Assembly (NCBI GenBank): GCA_041396905.1
Contig: JAWKXQ010000003.1
Span: forward strand, 62,001 to 126,000
Direction of reading: 5' to 3'
DNA: 64,000 nt
Origin: JACXVD01 sp020446665
GTDB taxonomy: Bacteria; Pseudomonadota; Alphaproteobacteria; Sphingomonadales; Sphingomonadaceae
Part shown: positions 51,619 to 60,225 of the stretch, piece by piece
Layout of the letters: each line of letters begins with the position of its first letter
Numbering within the stretch: the first letter of the stretch is position 1
Translations under genes and position numbers: made by a program
The notes under the pieces: generated by a model
What the model saw: the letters and a program-made list of their open reading frames with translations, nothing else
What the model was told of the DNA's origin: nothing
Database searches by the model: none

Positions 51619-52295
51619 AGCAGGACGAACAGGCGACGGTGGATGTTGCCCCTCCGGTAGAGGCATGGCGCAGCCAGTCGCTCGCCCGCGTGCAGGCGCT
51701 GCCCTGGCTGCTGTTTATCCTGATGATGGGGCTGTGCCTGTGGCTCGCATGGAAAGCCTTTGGCCCTGATGATCTGGGCGATCCGCTCGCCACCAGCCTT
51801 GCCAGTTTTGAAAAGCAGAACCGGCTGACCGTGTTCAGCGCCGAGCTTTCCCCGGTCGTGGCGAGCAAGGACAGCCGCTTTTTCGGCACGATCGAGAGCC
51901 GCCAGGTTGCGGTGATCCCTGCGCGGGTGGATTACACGCTCGACCTGTCGGCCATGGATCGTGACCGGATGGGCTGGGATGGCGAGACTCACACGCTTGA
52001 TGTGCGGCTGCCTCCGCTCGAAGTCGGCCTGCCCAATCTCGATGAAGGGCGCGCGCAATATCTGCGCGAGGGCATCTGGATCAGCCGCGATGCGCAGGAC
52101 AAGCTCACCCGCGCCAATACCAGGCTGGCGGAAAAGCAGGCCCTTGCATCGGCACAGAATGATGTGCTGATGGGGCTTGCCCGCAGCGCGGCAAAAGATG
52201 CAATCCGCCAGAACCTCGCTATACCGCTGCAAGTCGCCGGCTATGGCGATGTCACTGTAAATGTCCGCTTTGACGGAGAGAAAGACGTAGAATGA
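51603..52295 (+). CDS. DUF4230 family membrane-anchored protein
   Basis: The 230-residue product has one span (LPWLLFILMMGLCLWLAWKAF) and an exported domain with TVFSAELSPVVASKDSRFFGT, IPARVDYTLDLSAMD and DVRLPPLEVGLPNLD. The C-terminal helices end in GYGDVTVNVRF. This resembles DUF4230. GGGGG precedes the ATG at 51603, which lies inside the end of the MBL gene. The stop overlaps nadA as ATGA, so the three genes are coupled. The function is unknown. Confidence 0.85.
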   Translation: MAGEIKQDEQATVDVAPPVEAWRSQSLARVQALPWLLFILMMGLCLWLAWKAFGPDDLGDPLATSLASFEKQNRLTVFSAELSPVVASKDSRFFGTIESRQVAVIPARVDYTLDLSAMDRDRMGWDGETHTLDVRLPPLEVGLPNLDEGRAQYLREGIWISRDAQDKLTRANTRLAEKQALASAQNDVLMGLARSAAKDAIRQNLAIPLQVAGYGDVTVNVRFDGEKDVE

Positions 52296-53281
52296 CCGCA
52301 CAGGACACGACCATCCCCACCGGCACTGATCTGCTGGAAGAGATCAACCGCCTGCGCAAGGAACGCAACGCGGTGATCCTCGCCCATTATTACCAGCGCC
52401 CGGAAATCCAGGATCTGGCCGATTTCGTCGGGGATTCGCTGGAATTGAGCCGCAAGGCGGCGGCAACAGATGCTGATGTGATCGCCTTTTGCGGGGTCAA
52501 ATTCATGGCCGATACGGCCAAGATCCTCAGCCCGGAAAAGATCGTCGTCCTGCCCGATATGGATGCCGGTTGCAGTCTCGAAGACAGCTGCCCGCCGGAA
52601 AAATTCCGCAAGTTCCGCGAACAGCACCCCGATCACATCGCGCTGACCTATATCAACTGCTCGACCGAGGTGAAGGCGCTGTCTGATGTGATCGTCACCA
52701 GTTCCAGCGCGGAAACGATCCTCCAGCAAATTCCGCCGGAGCAGAAGATCATCTTCGGCCCGGACCGCCATCTGGGCGGCTATCTGAGCCGCAAGTTCAA
52801 CCGTGAAATGCTGCTCTGGCCGGGCGTGTGCATTGTGCATGAAGCCTTCAGCGAAACCGAATTGCTCAAGCTCAAGGCCCAGCATCCCGGCGCGCCCATT
52901 GCCGCGCACCCGGAATGCCCGCCTGCGATTGTCGATCATGCCGATTATGTCGGGTCAACCAGCGGCATCCTCAAATTCGCTCAGGAATTTGAAGGCGACA
53001 CGCTGATCGTGGCGACCGAACCGCACATCATGCACCAGATGGAAAAGGCGCTGCCGGAGAAGACTTTCATCGGCGCTCCGGGCGCAGACGGCAACTGCAA
53101 CTGCAATATCTGCCCTTATATGGCGCTCAATACGCTGGAAAAACTATACCTCGCCCTGCGCGACCTGGAGCCGCGGATCGAGATCGAGGAACAATTGCGG
53201 CTAGACGCGAAGAAGAGCCTCGACCGGATGCTTGAAATGGCCGCGGGGACGGTTGGCAAGGGAGATCTTGGGGCGCGGTGA
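52292..53281 (+). CDS. nadA: Quinolinate synthase
   Basis: The 329-residue product has ILAHYYQRPEIQDLADFVGDSLEL at the N-terminus. Cluster cysteines lie in PDMDAGCSLEDSC, in WPGVCIVHEAF (Cys180) and in GNCNCNICPYM (269-274). It condenses iminoaspartate with DHAP to quinolinate for NAD synthesis, using a 4Fe-4S cluster. nadB and nadC are not in the window. Both ends overlap neighbours (ATGA upstream, TGATG downstream). Confidence 0.97.
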   Translation: MTAQDTTIPTGTDLLEEINRLRKERNAVILAHYYQRPEIQDLADFVGDSLELSRKAAATDADVIAFCGVKFMADTAKILSPEKIVVLPDMDAGCSLEDSCPPEKFRKFREQHPDHIALTYINCSTEVKALSDVIVTSSSAETILQQIPPEQKIIFGPDRHLGGYLSRKFNREMLLWPGVCIVHEAFSETELLKLKAQHPGAPIAAHPECPPAIVDHADYVGSTSGILKFAQEFEGDTLIVATEPHIMHQMEKALPEKTFIGAPGADGNCNCNICPYMALNTLEKLYLALRDLEPRIEIEEQLRLDAKKSLDRMLEMAAGTVGKGDLGAR

Positions 53282-53688
53282 TGCGCAAGCTGGCGCTGCG
53301 GGCACTGGCGGGCTTGCTGCTTCTCGTAGGGGTGGCAACAGCGGCCGCTGCTTTGCATGCAAGGAATGCCATCGCTAACGGCGCGCTGGAAAAGCCGGTT
53401 ATTTGCCTGAATGCCCGCCATTATGATGTCTGGAAAGCGGGTACGATACCACCGAAGAGGATGGATGGACTGCTCGCACAGCAAGTCAGATCATACTATC
53501 TCAATGACGAAGCAGTTGGGATGGGAAACTGGCACCTTCGCGGAGCATGGGCGCAGGCTGGCCTTTGGTTGGGCTACAGCAAAAGCCAGCGACAATCGAT
53601 GGCCATGTCGGTCATCAAACGCATGGATATTTGCCTCCAGGACCGTGAGAGATATCGCGGAAAAACTGCGCCTCCTGCCAGCAAATAG
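53281..53688 (+). CDS. Hypothetical exported protein
   Basis: The 135-residue product has a signal (MRKLALRALAGLLLLVGVATAAAA). A small polar domain follows with ICLNARHYDVWKAGTIPPK, LLAQQVRSYYLNDE and VIKRMDICLQDRERYRGK, including two Cys that could form a disulfide. I do not recognise a family. The ATG overlaps the nadA stop (TGATG). Base composition is less GC-rich than nadA, and a block of palindromic repeats begins 29 bases after the stop. Confidence 0.7.
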   Translation: MRKLALRALAGLLLLVGVATAAAALHARNAIANGALEKPVICLNARHYDVWKAGTIPPKRMDGLLAQQVRSYYLNDEAVGMGNWHLRGAWAQAGLWLGYSKSQRQSMAMSVIKRMDICLQDRERYRGKTAPPASK

Positions 53689-53716
53689 CTACTTCGCGCC
53701 CAGTTCGCCAACCACT

Positions 53717-53868
53717 CTGGATTGCCGCGCCTCGCTGCGCGCGGCTCGCAATGACGATGATGGGGTGTGTTTCCCCTCTAATCTCGTCATTGCGAGGAAC
53801 GGAGTGACGAAGCAATCCAGGGCTGGCTCTGAACCGCGCTGGATTGCGTCGCTGCGCTCGCAATGACG
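53717..53868. repeat. Cluster of three dispersed palindromic repeat units
   Basis: Units run from CTGGATTGC to CGCAATGACG: 53717-53756 (plus), 53785-53820 (minus) and 53839-53868 (plus). The first two face each other as in a REP/BIME pair. Each can fold by itself (for example CCTCGCTGCGCGCGG). No coding signal is present. Confidence 0.82.
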
Positions 53869-53898
53869 AGTTGGAGGGGTTTGCACATAGGATTCAGG

Positions 53899-54198
53899 TC
53901 AGCCGCAAATCTCGCCGAACAAATCCTTCCACTGCGAGTTCAACGCTTCAATCAAACCCAGCTTTGTCCTGCGTGAACCGGCCTTGAGTTGCTTCTCGCG
54001 GGTGATCGCATGCTCCATTGTGGAATGGAGTTCATACCAGACCAGCATTTTGCAGCCGTATCGTTTCGTGAAGCCTTCCACCACGCCCTCGCGATGCTGC
54101 CAGATGCGTTGCGCCAAATCGGATGTCACACCGACATAGATCGTTCCATTGCGCTTGTTTGCGACGATGTAGACTGCGGGCTGGAAGTTTGGATGCAC
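53899..54198 (-). CDS. Small GIY-YIG nuclease-domain protein
   Basis: The 99-residue single-domain protein has VYIVANKRNGTIYVGVTSDLAQRIWQHREG, with the two Tyr (Y-I-V and I-Y-V-G-V) and the Arg of the catalytic core, then HSTMEHAITREKQLKAGSR with the metal-binding Glu. It is like the YhbQ/UPF0213 group. Its biological role is unknown; a structure-specific nuclease is expected. It is bracketed by palindromic repeat units 30-34 bases away on each side, which suggests it came in with them or uses them as substrates. Confidence 0.9.
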   Translation of the reverse strand: MHPNFQPAVYIVANKRNGTIYVGVTSDLAQRIWQHREGVVEGFTKRYGCKMLVWYELHSTMEHAITREKQLKAGSRRTKLGLIEALNSQWKDLFGEICG

Positions 54199-54231
54199 TC
54201 ATTGCCCTTCTTGCCTTGCGCTATGCCACCT

Positions 54232-54324
54232 CTGGATTGCCGCGCCTCGCTGCGCGAGGCTCGCAATGACGAAGGTAGCGGGGGCATCCTATTTCGTCGT
54301 TGCGAGCGAAGCGAAGCAATCCAG
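54232..54324. repeat. Facing pair of the same palindromic repeat units
   Basis: Two units of the CTGGATTGC...CGCAATGACG family face each other: 54232-54271 (plus) and 54295-54324 (minus, with CGTCGTTGCG). They lie between the GIY-YIG gene and the end of the DUF885 gene. Confidence 0.82.
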
Positions 54325-54336
54325 TCCGTCAGCCCC

Positions 54337-56124
54337 CTACTCCACAGCCTCCCCGAACATCAGCGCCCGGGAATATTTCACCGGCGGGGAGCCGTGACTC
54401 AGCACTTCGTCGTGATAGCGGCGCAGTGTGAAATCCGCGCCCCAGCGCTGCTTCGCTTCCTCGCGCAGCGCCACATGTTCGGCATAGCCGGTGAAATAGC
54501 TCAGCAACTGGACGGATGAGAGGTTCGCCCGCACCCATTTGCCGGCAGCTTCGCGTTCCTGCTGGAAGGCACCTTGCATCATCAGCTTCATCGCGTCATC
54601 CCGGCTCATGCCTTCAGTATGGATGCCGATATCGAGCAGCGTATTGGCAATCGCACGCAGGCGGAATTTGAGGCCGGAGAGGATGAACAATTTGCCCTGC
54701 TGCGTCTCCATCCCGCCGAGATAGCCTTCCTCTGCCATCACCCGTTCGGAATAGACCGCCCAGCCTTCCACAAAGGGCCCGCTGCCCAGCACCGCACGCA
54801 GCAGCCCGCCATGCTTGTTGGAATGGTCAAGCTGCAGCGCATGGCCCGGCGTGCCTTCATGGATGGACAGGAGGTGGAGCATGGAGATGTTGTATTCCTT
54901 GAGGAAGGTCTCCGCCTGCTCGTCGCTCCAGCTCTCCGGCACGGGTGAGACGGCATAGAAAGCGGGCAGATGCTTCTCCAGCGGGGCAGGCGCATCGAGA
55001 TAGGCGACCGCATTGCCCTGCCAGAATTCAGGCATGGTGATCACCTGCGTGGCGCCGTCGGGCATCCGCACAAAGCCTTTTTCCCGCGTGAAGGCTGTAG
55101 ATTGGGCGAGCGTCTTGCGGGCCTCCTGTTCCAGCGAATCCCGGTCGGCCCGATCAGCATAGGTCAGTTCCAGCCCGCATTCGATCGCTGCCTGCTGGCC
55201 GGGAATGTCACAGCCCGGCAGAGTGCGCGCAACCGCCTCCATCTGCGCGCGCGTTTCCTTGAACGCTGCCTCAGCCCGCGCCTTCAGCTGCGGGCGCGTC
55301 ATGGAGCTCATCAGCGCAAAGCGCATCTTTGCGTCATATTTGTCAGCGCCGAGGCGGAAATCGCCCTTCGCACCGGGCACCACCACTTCGTCGAGCCATT
55401 TCTGATGCTCAGCCACGGCCAGTTTCAGACCTGCCAGCGCCTTGTCAAAACGGCTGCGTTCGTCGCCTGTGACCACATCCAGTTCCGGCAGCAAAGCGGA
55501 TTCGATGATCGCCAGGATCCCCGCATTCTGTTTCGCCACGGTTTCCGCATGCACTTTGGGCACACGCGCAACATCAATCTGCTGGCGCGCCTGCGCAAGG
55601 AATGCGGGCAGCTGCTCCATCCGCGCGACAATGCTTTCAAACCGCTCCGGCCAGGGGGCGAAATCGCGCGCCACCAGACCATAGAGCGAATAGGACGCGA
55701 TATCGTTGTAATATTGCGGGTTCCACGCCCATTCCTGCAGCTCGTCATCCGCCCACAGGCTGTATTTCAGCGCGTTTTCCAGCAGGCGGTAATCCACCTG
55801 ATTATCCGGGCTGAGCTGGTCAAAGGGGATGGTTTTCAGCGCCGCCAGAAAGCCCTGCGTGACCTTATTGGCCTTTTTCCGGCCTTCCGGTGAAATATCG
55901 GGCAATTTGCTGTCATAGGCATGATTGCCCATCTGCGTGGCATAGACCGGGTTCAGTTCTGCCACCGCAGCGAGATAGCGATTGCCCAGATCTTCAAATG
56001 CGGCGTCCGCGCTCATCGCTGGTGCCTGCGCCGTTGCCTCGCCTGTACCGGCCGGCATGGTTGCACAGGATGCCAGCGCCAGCGCCGATGCGGCAGACAG
56101 GGCAGCGAGGACAGACTTGTTCAT
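54337..56124 (-). CDS. DUF885 lipoprotein, putative zinc peptidase
   Basis: The 595-residue product has a lipoprotein signal with lipobox ALASC. The DUF885 body carries a zinc-peptidase-like motif SIHEGTPGHALQLDHSN (HExxxH type) and a downstream Glu in FVEGWAVYSERVMAEEG. The C-terminal block is LLSYFTGYAEHVALREEAKQ. The family is thought to include metallo-carboxypeptidase-like enzymes; the substrate is unknown. GGAG lies seven bases before ATG 56124. Confidence 0.92.
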   Translation of the reverse strand: MNKSVLAALSAASALALASCATMPAGTGEATAQAPAMSADAAFEDLGNRYLAAVAELNPVYATQMGNHAYDSKLPDISPEGRKKANKVTQGFLAALKTIPFDQLSPDNQVDYRLLENALKYSLWADDELQEWAWNPQYYNDIASYSLYGLVARDFAPWPERFESIVARMEQLPAFLAQARQQIDVARVPKVHAETVAKQNAGILAIIESALLPELDVVTGDERSRFDKALAGLKLAVAEHQKWLDEVVVPGAKGDFRLGADKYDAKMRFALMSSMTRPQLKARAEAAFKETRAQMEAVARTLPGCDIPGQQAAIECGLELTYADRADRDSLEQEARKTLAQSTAFTREKGFVRMPDGATQVITMPEFWQGNAVAYLDAPAPLEKHLPAFYAVSPVPESWSDEQAETFLKEYNISMLHLLSIHEGTPGHALQLDHSNKHGGLLRAVLGSGPFVEGWAVYSERVMAEEGYLGGMETQQGKLFILSGLKFRLRAIANTLLDIGIHTEGMSRDDAMKLMMQGAFQQEREAAGKWVRANLSSVQLLSYFTGYAEHVALREEAKQRWGADFTLRRYHDEVLSHGSPPVKYSRALMFGEAVE

Positions 56125-56151
56125 GGAAGCTCTCCGTAGTTCCGTTTGCAA

Positions 56152-57060
56152 CTAGCTAGCAGTGGTTCCCCGCCCGGTCGATGGCGCTTTCGGCTGAGTA
56201 GCGCGCGAGATCGCCAGTGCTGATGCCAGCATCACCATGCCGAGAATATCCATCGGCCCCAGCACTTCGCCGAAAGCCAGCCATCCGGCCATGCTCGCCA
56301 CGGCGGGCTGAGTGAGCAAGGCCAGGCCAATCACCAGCGGCGGAAAGTGACGCAGCGCAAAAACCAGCAGGCCCTGCCCAACCAACTGGCTGGAAATGAA
56401 CAGCGCGATCACCGGTGTCCAGTCTGTTGGCCAGACCGGTTCCCCGCGCAGCAAGGCAATGGCGAGCAACACTGGTGCGCTCGCCGCGCTTGACCAGGCC
56501 AGAATGCTCCACCCGCCAAGGCTGCGCCGCGCATCCTGCAGCAGCAGCAGATAGCCCGCGTAGAACATTCCCGCGAGCAGGCAGAACAGGTCGCCTACCA
56601 GCGTCTCTACGGAAATCTCCAGCGAACGGCCAAGCAAAATCCCCGCCCCGCCCAGCGCGCACAGAATAGCGAGCCATTCCTTGCCGCGCGGCCAGCTGCG
56701 CACCAGTACGAAGCCCCACACCATCAGCACCAGACTGCCCGAATTGCCGAACAGCGTGGCATTGGCGAGCCGGGTCTTTTCAATCCCGGCATGCCAACTG
56801 GCGATGTCCAGTGCGAAGATGACCCCGGCAGCGATCACTGCCCAGCGCAATTTGGCCGGGTGGAGTGCCATGGGTTGCCGTGTGCCCCGCGCAATCAGGA
56901 ACAGGAAGGGCACCGCCAGGAACAAGCGCCAGAACCCGGCGGAGACCGGCCCCGTATCGGCCAGCCGCACAAACCATGGCCCCAACGCCAATGCGCAATT
57001 GCCTGCCAGCAAAGCCAGCAGAAGAAGCCATTGCGGCTGCTTGGAATCACCCTCACCCAT
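56152..57060 (-). CDS. EamA/DMT family transporter
   Basis: The 302-residue product has about ten spans in two EamA repeats, starting MGEGDSKQPQWLLLLALLAG. The first repeat ends with ATLFGNSGSLVLMVWGFVLV and the second with LTQPAVASMAGWLAFGEVLGP. AGGGGC precedes the ATG at 57060. The frame is open for another 198 codons upstream, but these are antisense to the divergent flavin oxidoreductase. The substrate is unknown. Confidence 0.88.
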   Translation of the reverse strand: MGEGDSKQPQWLLLLALLAGNCALALGPWFVRLADTGPVSAGFWRLFLAVPFLFLIARGTRQPMALHPAKLRWAVIAAGVIFALDIASWHAGIEKTRLANATLFGNSGSLVLMVWGFVLVRSWPRGKEWLAILCALGGAGILLGRSLEISVETLVGDLFCLLAGMFYAGYLLLLQDARRSLGGWSILAWSSAASAPVLLAIALLRGEPVWPTDWTPVIALFISSQLVGQGLLVFALRHFPPLVIGLALLTQPAVASMAGWLAFGEVLGPMDILGMVMLASALAISRATQPKAPSTGRGTTAS

Positions 57061-57126
57061 CCCATCTGCCCCTAGAATTACAATCAATCTATTGCCAGCG
57101 CAGACTATGTTGGCGAGTAAGGAAGC

Positions 57127-58230
57127 ATGACCATGCATGAAGCCCTGTTCGAACCGATCAAACTCGGTGCGATTTCCGCCCCCAATCGTATCCTTATGGC
57201 CCCGCTGACCCGCGCCCGCGCCGGGATGGACGCTGTGCCGACAGAGATCATGGCTACCTATTACAGCCAGCGCGCCAGTGCCGGCCTGATCATTTCCGAA
57301 GCGACCGGGATCAGCCGTGAAGGGCTGGGCTGGCCCTTTGCCCCCGGCATCTGGAACGAAGCGCAGGTGGAAGGGTGGAAACCGGTGACCCAGGCCGTCC
57401 ATGCCGCTGGCGGGCGGATCATGTGCCAGCTCTGGCATATGGGGCGCATCGTCCACCCCGATTACAATGATGGCCAACCGGGTGTCTCCGCCAGCGCGAC
57501 AACTGCGCCGGGGCACACGCATACTTATGAAGGGCGCAAGGAGTTTGTCGCCGCCCGTCCGCTTGAATTGTCCGAAATGCCCCGCTTGCTGGATGATTAC
57601 GCGCGCGCCGCCGAAAACGCCAAAGCAGCAGGCTTTGACGGAGTGCAACTGCATGCCGCCAATGGCTATCTGATCGACCAGTTCCTGCGTCGCAGCTCCA
57701 ATTTGCGCGAAGATGCCTATGGCGGCAGTGCTGAAAACCGCGCTCGTCTGCTTGATGAAGTGACCGCACGGCTGGTGGACATCTGGGGGGCAGACCGGGT
57801 TTCCGTTCGCCTATCCCCGAATGGAGATTCGCAAGGGGTGGATGATCCCGATCCTGAAGGCACTTTCAGCGAAGCCGCGCGGCGGCTGGAGAAATACGGC
57901 CTCGCCTTCCTCGAATTGCGCCAGCCGGGGCCGGACGGGACCTTTGGCCAGACCGATGTGCCCAAACAGGATGCGCTGATCCGCCAGCACTTCACCGGCC
58001 CGCTCGTTCTGAACAGCGATTATACGCCAGAAGCTGCAGCGCAGGATATTGCCTCTGGCCGATGCGAAGCGATCAGCTTTGGCCGCCCCTTCATCTCCAA
58101 CCCCGATCTGCCCGAGCGTATCCGCCAGGGCGCAGCGCTGGCCCCCAATGTCAATGTGCCGCAAAGCTGGTATACGCCCGGGCCGGAAGGTTACATCGAC
58201 TATCCGATACTCGCAGAAGCCACGGCCTGA
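57127..58230 (+). CDS. Old-yellow-enzyme family alkene reductase (NemA-like)
   Basis: The 367-residue FMN TIM-barrel protein has RILMAPLTRARAG at the N-terminus, CQLWHMGRIVHPDYN with substrate-contact residues, and the long signature VQLHAANGYLIDQFLRRSSN then LREDAYGGSAENRARLLDEV. FMN-phosphate contacts come at the end (EAISFGRPFISNPDLPERI). It reduces activated C=C bonds or nitro compounds with NAD(P)H. AAGGA suits ATG 57133 slightly better than 57127. It is divergent from the EamA transporter and 33 bases before a CitE-like gene. Confidence 0.93.
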   Translation: MTMHEALFEPIKLGAISAPNRILMAPLTRARAGMDAVPTEIMATYYSQRASAGLIISEATGISREGLGWPFAPGIWNEAQVEGWKPVTQAVHAAGGRIMCQLWHMGRIVHPDYNDGQPGVSASATTAPGHTHTYEGRKEFVAARPLELSEMPRLLDDYARAAENAKAAGFDGVQLHAANGYLIDQFLRRSSNLREDAYGGSAENRARLLDEVTARLVDIWGADRVSVRLSPNGDSQGVDDPDPEGTFSEAARRLEKYGLAFLELRQPGPDGTFGQTDVPKQDALIRQHFTGPLVLNSDYTPEAAAQDIASGRCEAISFGRPFISNPDLPERIRQGAALAPNVNVPQSWYTPGPEGYIDYPILAEATA

Positions 58231-58263
58231 CGCCGTCAGCCATCTGGCTCAAGGGGACACATC

Positions 58264-59148
58264 ATGATCCGCAGCTGGCTGTTTGCACCGGCAACCAATG
58301 ACAAGAAGCTGGCCAAGCTGGGCACTGTCGGCGCGCAAGCGGTTGTGCTTGATCTGGTTGAAGGGGTAGCTGCTGATGCCAAGCCGGACGCCCGGCAGAA
58401 AGCGCTGGACTGGCTGAAATCTCATTCGGAGCAAGTCATTTCGCAGCGCCAGTATCAGCGCTGGGTGCGCATCAACCCGCTGGATACGCCGTATTGGCGC
58501 GATGATCTGGTGGCTGTGATGCAGGGCGGGCCGCAGGGGATTATTCTGGCCCGGGCCAATGGCCCGCAAGATGTGCAGATGATCGCCGCTGAAATCTATG
58601 AGCTGGAACAGCGCAACCGGCTGGAGCATGGGTCCACCGCCATCATGCCGCAGGTGGGAGATACGCCCGCTGCCGCCCTGAATATTGCCAGTTTTGCCGA
58701 GAATCTGCATCCGCGTGTTTCCGGCATGATCTGGAATGCGGCTGCGCTGGCGCGGAATCTGGATGCCACGCGGGTTCGCGATGAAAACGGGCAATGGACC
58801 CATGCCATGCAACAGGTTCGCGCCATGATGCTGCTGACTGCGCGCGCAAGAGGGCTGATGGCCGTGGATACTGTTCCGCCGGGCAATTCGGAATCGGATG
58901 AACTGGAATGGTCAGTCAGTTCCGCCCGGGCCGATGGCTTTACCGGAATGCAGGCGGTCAACCCGAGACAGGTGCGCGTGATCAACCGGGCCTTTGCCGC
59001 GACCCGCGAAGAGCTGGCCGATGCGCGCGAAATTGTCGCGCTGTTTGCCAGCAATCCCTCCGCAGAAGCAGTGACCTTGCGGGACAGGATCATAGAAAAG
59101 CGCCAATTGCATCAGGCCCAGACCCTGCTGCATTGGGAAGACGCATAG
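58264..59148 (+). CDS. HpcH/HpaI aldolase / CitE-like protein with altered motifs
   Basis: The 294-residue product has the CitE start (MIRSWLFAPATNDKKLAKLGTVGAQAVVLDL). Its body ends GFTGMQAVNPRQVRVINRAFAATREELADAREIV, both typical of the family. The family motif LDLEDAV reads LDLVEGV, the Glu region reads IMPQVGDTPAAA, and the Asp of GAEDL is Ala (IWNAAAL). At least one metal ligand is therefore missing. It may lack lyase activity or act on another CoA thioester. It follows the flavin reductase closely. Confidence 0.82.
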   Translation: MIRSWLFAPATNDKKLAKLGTVGAQAVVLDLVEGVAADAKPDARQKALDWLKSHSEQVISQRQYQRWVRINPLDTPYWRDDLVAVMQGGPQGIILARANGPQDVQMIAAEIYELEQRNRLEHGSTAIMPQVGDTPAAALNIASFAENLHPRVSGMIWNAAALARNLDATRVRDENGQWTHAMQQVRAMMLLTARARGLMAVDTVPPGNSESDELEWSVSSARADGFTGMQAVNPRQVRVINRAFAATREELADAREIVALFASNPSAEAVTLRDRIIEKRQLHQAQTLLHWEDA

Positions 59149-59152
59149 ACCT

Positions 59153-59488
59153 CTATTCGGCAGCCTCGGATGCCGCAGGATTGGAGTCCGGCGCCGCTTG
59201 CTCGGCTGCCACAGGTGCTTCGGCCTGATCATTCCCGTCTGGTGCCGCGCCCGCGCCGGAATCCGGGCGGACCGTGGTGCCCTTGTCTTCCGGATCAATC
59301 TTGAGCGCAGGCGATTTGGATTTGAGCTGGTCCAGCGGGACCATCGCATCGCTGAGTGATCCGCCCTTCACATCGCCAACTGCCTTCGCCGCGCCTTTTG
59401 CCGCCGGAGCCGTTTGCGGTTCATCCTTGCACCCGGCAAGCGCCAGCGCGGCCAGCAGCGGGGCAGCAACAATCATTCGGGCATTCAT
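59153..59488 (-). CDS. Small Ala/Pro-rich lipoprotein
   Basis: The 111-residue product has a lipoprotein signal with lipobox LAGC (LAALALAGCKDEPQ). The mature part is Ala, Pro, Asp and Glu rich, low in complexity and probably disordered. I recognise no family. The ATG overlaps the lipB stop as ATGA. It ends four bases after the convergent CitE-like stop. Confidence 0.72.
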   Translation of the reverse strand: MNARMIVAAPLLAALALAGCKDEPQTAPAAKGAAKAVGDVKGGSLSDAMVPLDQLKSKSPALKIDPEDKGTTVRPDSGAGAAPDGNDQAEAPVAAEQAAPDSNPAASEAAE

Positions 59489-60159
59489 GCGTTGGTCTCT
59501 CCGCAGGCACTGGCTATATCGTCGAGGAAATCCCCGGCATGGTGCAGCATTGCCTCATCCCATGCCTCGGGCGCAAGCTCTATGCCCAGCCGGGCTAGAC
59601 TGGTGACGCCATATTCGGAAATCCCGCAAGGCACGATGCCGGTAAAATGGGACAAGTCAGGCGCAAGATTGACGGAGAAACCATGCATGGTGACCCAGCG
59701 CCGCACCCGCACGCCGATTGCGCCGATCTTTGCTTCGCTGCCGTCAATATCGCGGGTCCAGATGCCGATGCGCCCATCCGCACGCCAGCTTTCCACCCCG
59801 AAATCAGCCAGCGTCGCCATCACCCAGCCTTCCAGCGCATGGACGAAGCGCCGCACATCCTTGCCCCGCTGGGAGAGATTGAGCAGCACATAGCCGATCC
59901 GCTGCCCCGGCCCGTGATAGGTATAGCGCCCGCCGCGCCCGGCCTCGACCACTTCGAATCGCGGATCGAGCAGTTCACCCTCCCCCGCGCTGGTCCCGGC
60001 GGTGTAGACCGGCGGATGTTCCAGCAGCCACACCAGTTCCCGCGCATCGCCCGCCGCAATGGCGCGGTTGCGCAGTTCCATTTCCTCCAGCACAGCGCGA
60101 TAGGGAAGCTGCCCCGTTTCGCGACGCCATTCGATCTCTTCGGGCAAATCGGCCATCAT
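59485..60159 (-). CDS. lipB: Octanoyltransferase LipB
   Basis: The 224-residue product has the substrate-binding RGGRYTYHGPGQRIGYVLLNL, the catalytic Lys in EAKIGAIGVRVRRWVTMHGFSVNL and the catalytic Cys in GIVPCGISEYGVTSL. It moves the octanoyl group from ACP to lipoyl domains, the first step of lipoate formation. ATG 60159 or 60156 gives normal length; the frame extends to 60210. The gene lies 66 bases from the divergent membrane-protein gene. Confidence 0.96.
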   Translation of the reverse strand: MMADLPEEIEWRRETGQLPYRAVLEEMELRNRAIAAGDARELVWLLEHPPVYTAGTSAGEGELLDPRFEVVEAGRGGRYTYHGPGQRIGYVLLNLSQRGKDVRRFVHALEGWVMATLADFGVESWRADGRIGIWTRDIDGSEAKIGAIGVRVRRWVTMHGFSVNLAPDLSHFTGIVPCGISEYGVTSLARLGIELAPEAWDEAMLHHAGDFLDDIASACGETNA

Positions 60160-60225
60160 GCTATTTGCGTGGCGACTACTTCCCGGCATATCAAGGGGGA
60201 AAGACAGCATGAAGGATTTGGCGCG

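Noticed and set aside
53689..53898. Possible insertion-sequence remnant around the repeats
   Set aside because: There is no transposase fragment, no target duplication that I can see, and the sequence is made of short palindromic units only.
57061..57654. A 198-codon N-terminal extension of the EamA gene
   Set aside because: It is antisense to the flavin oxidoreductase, and the transporter fold begins at 57060 behind AGGGGC.
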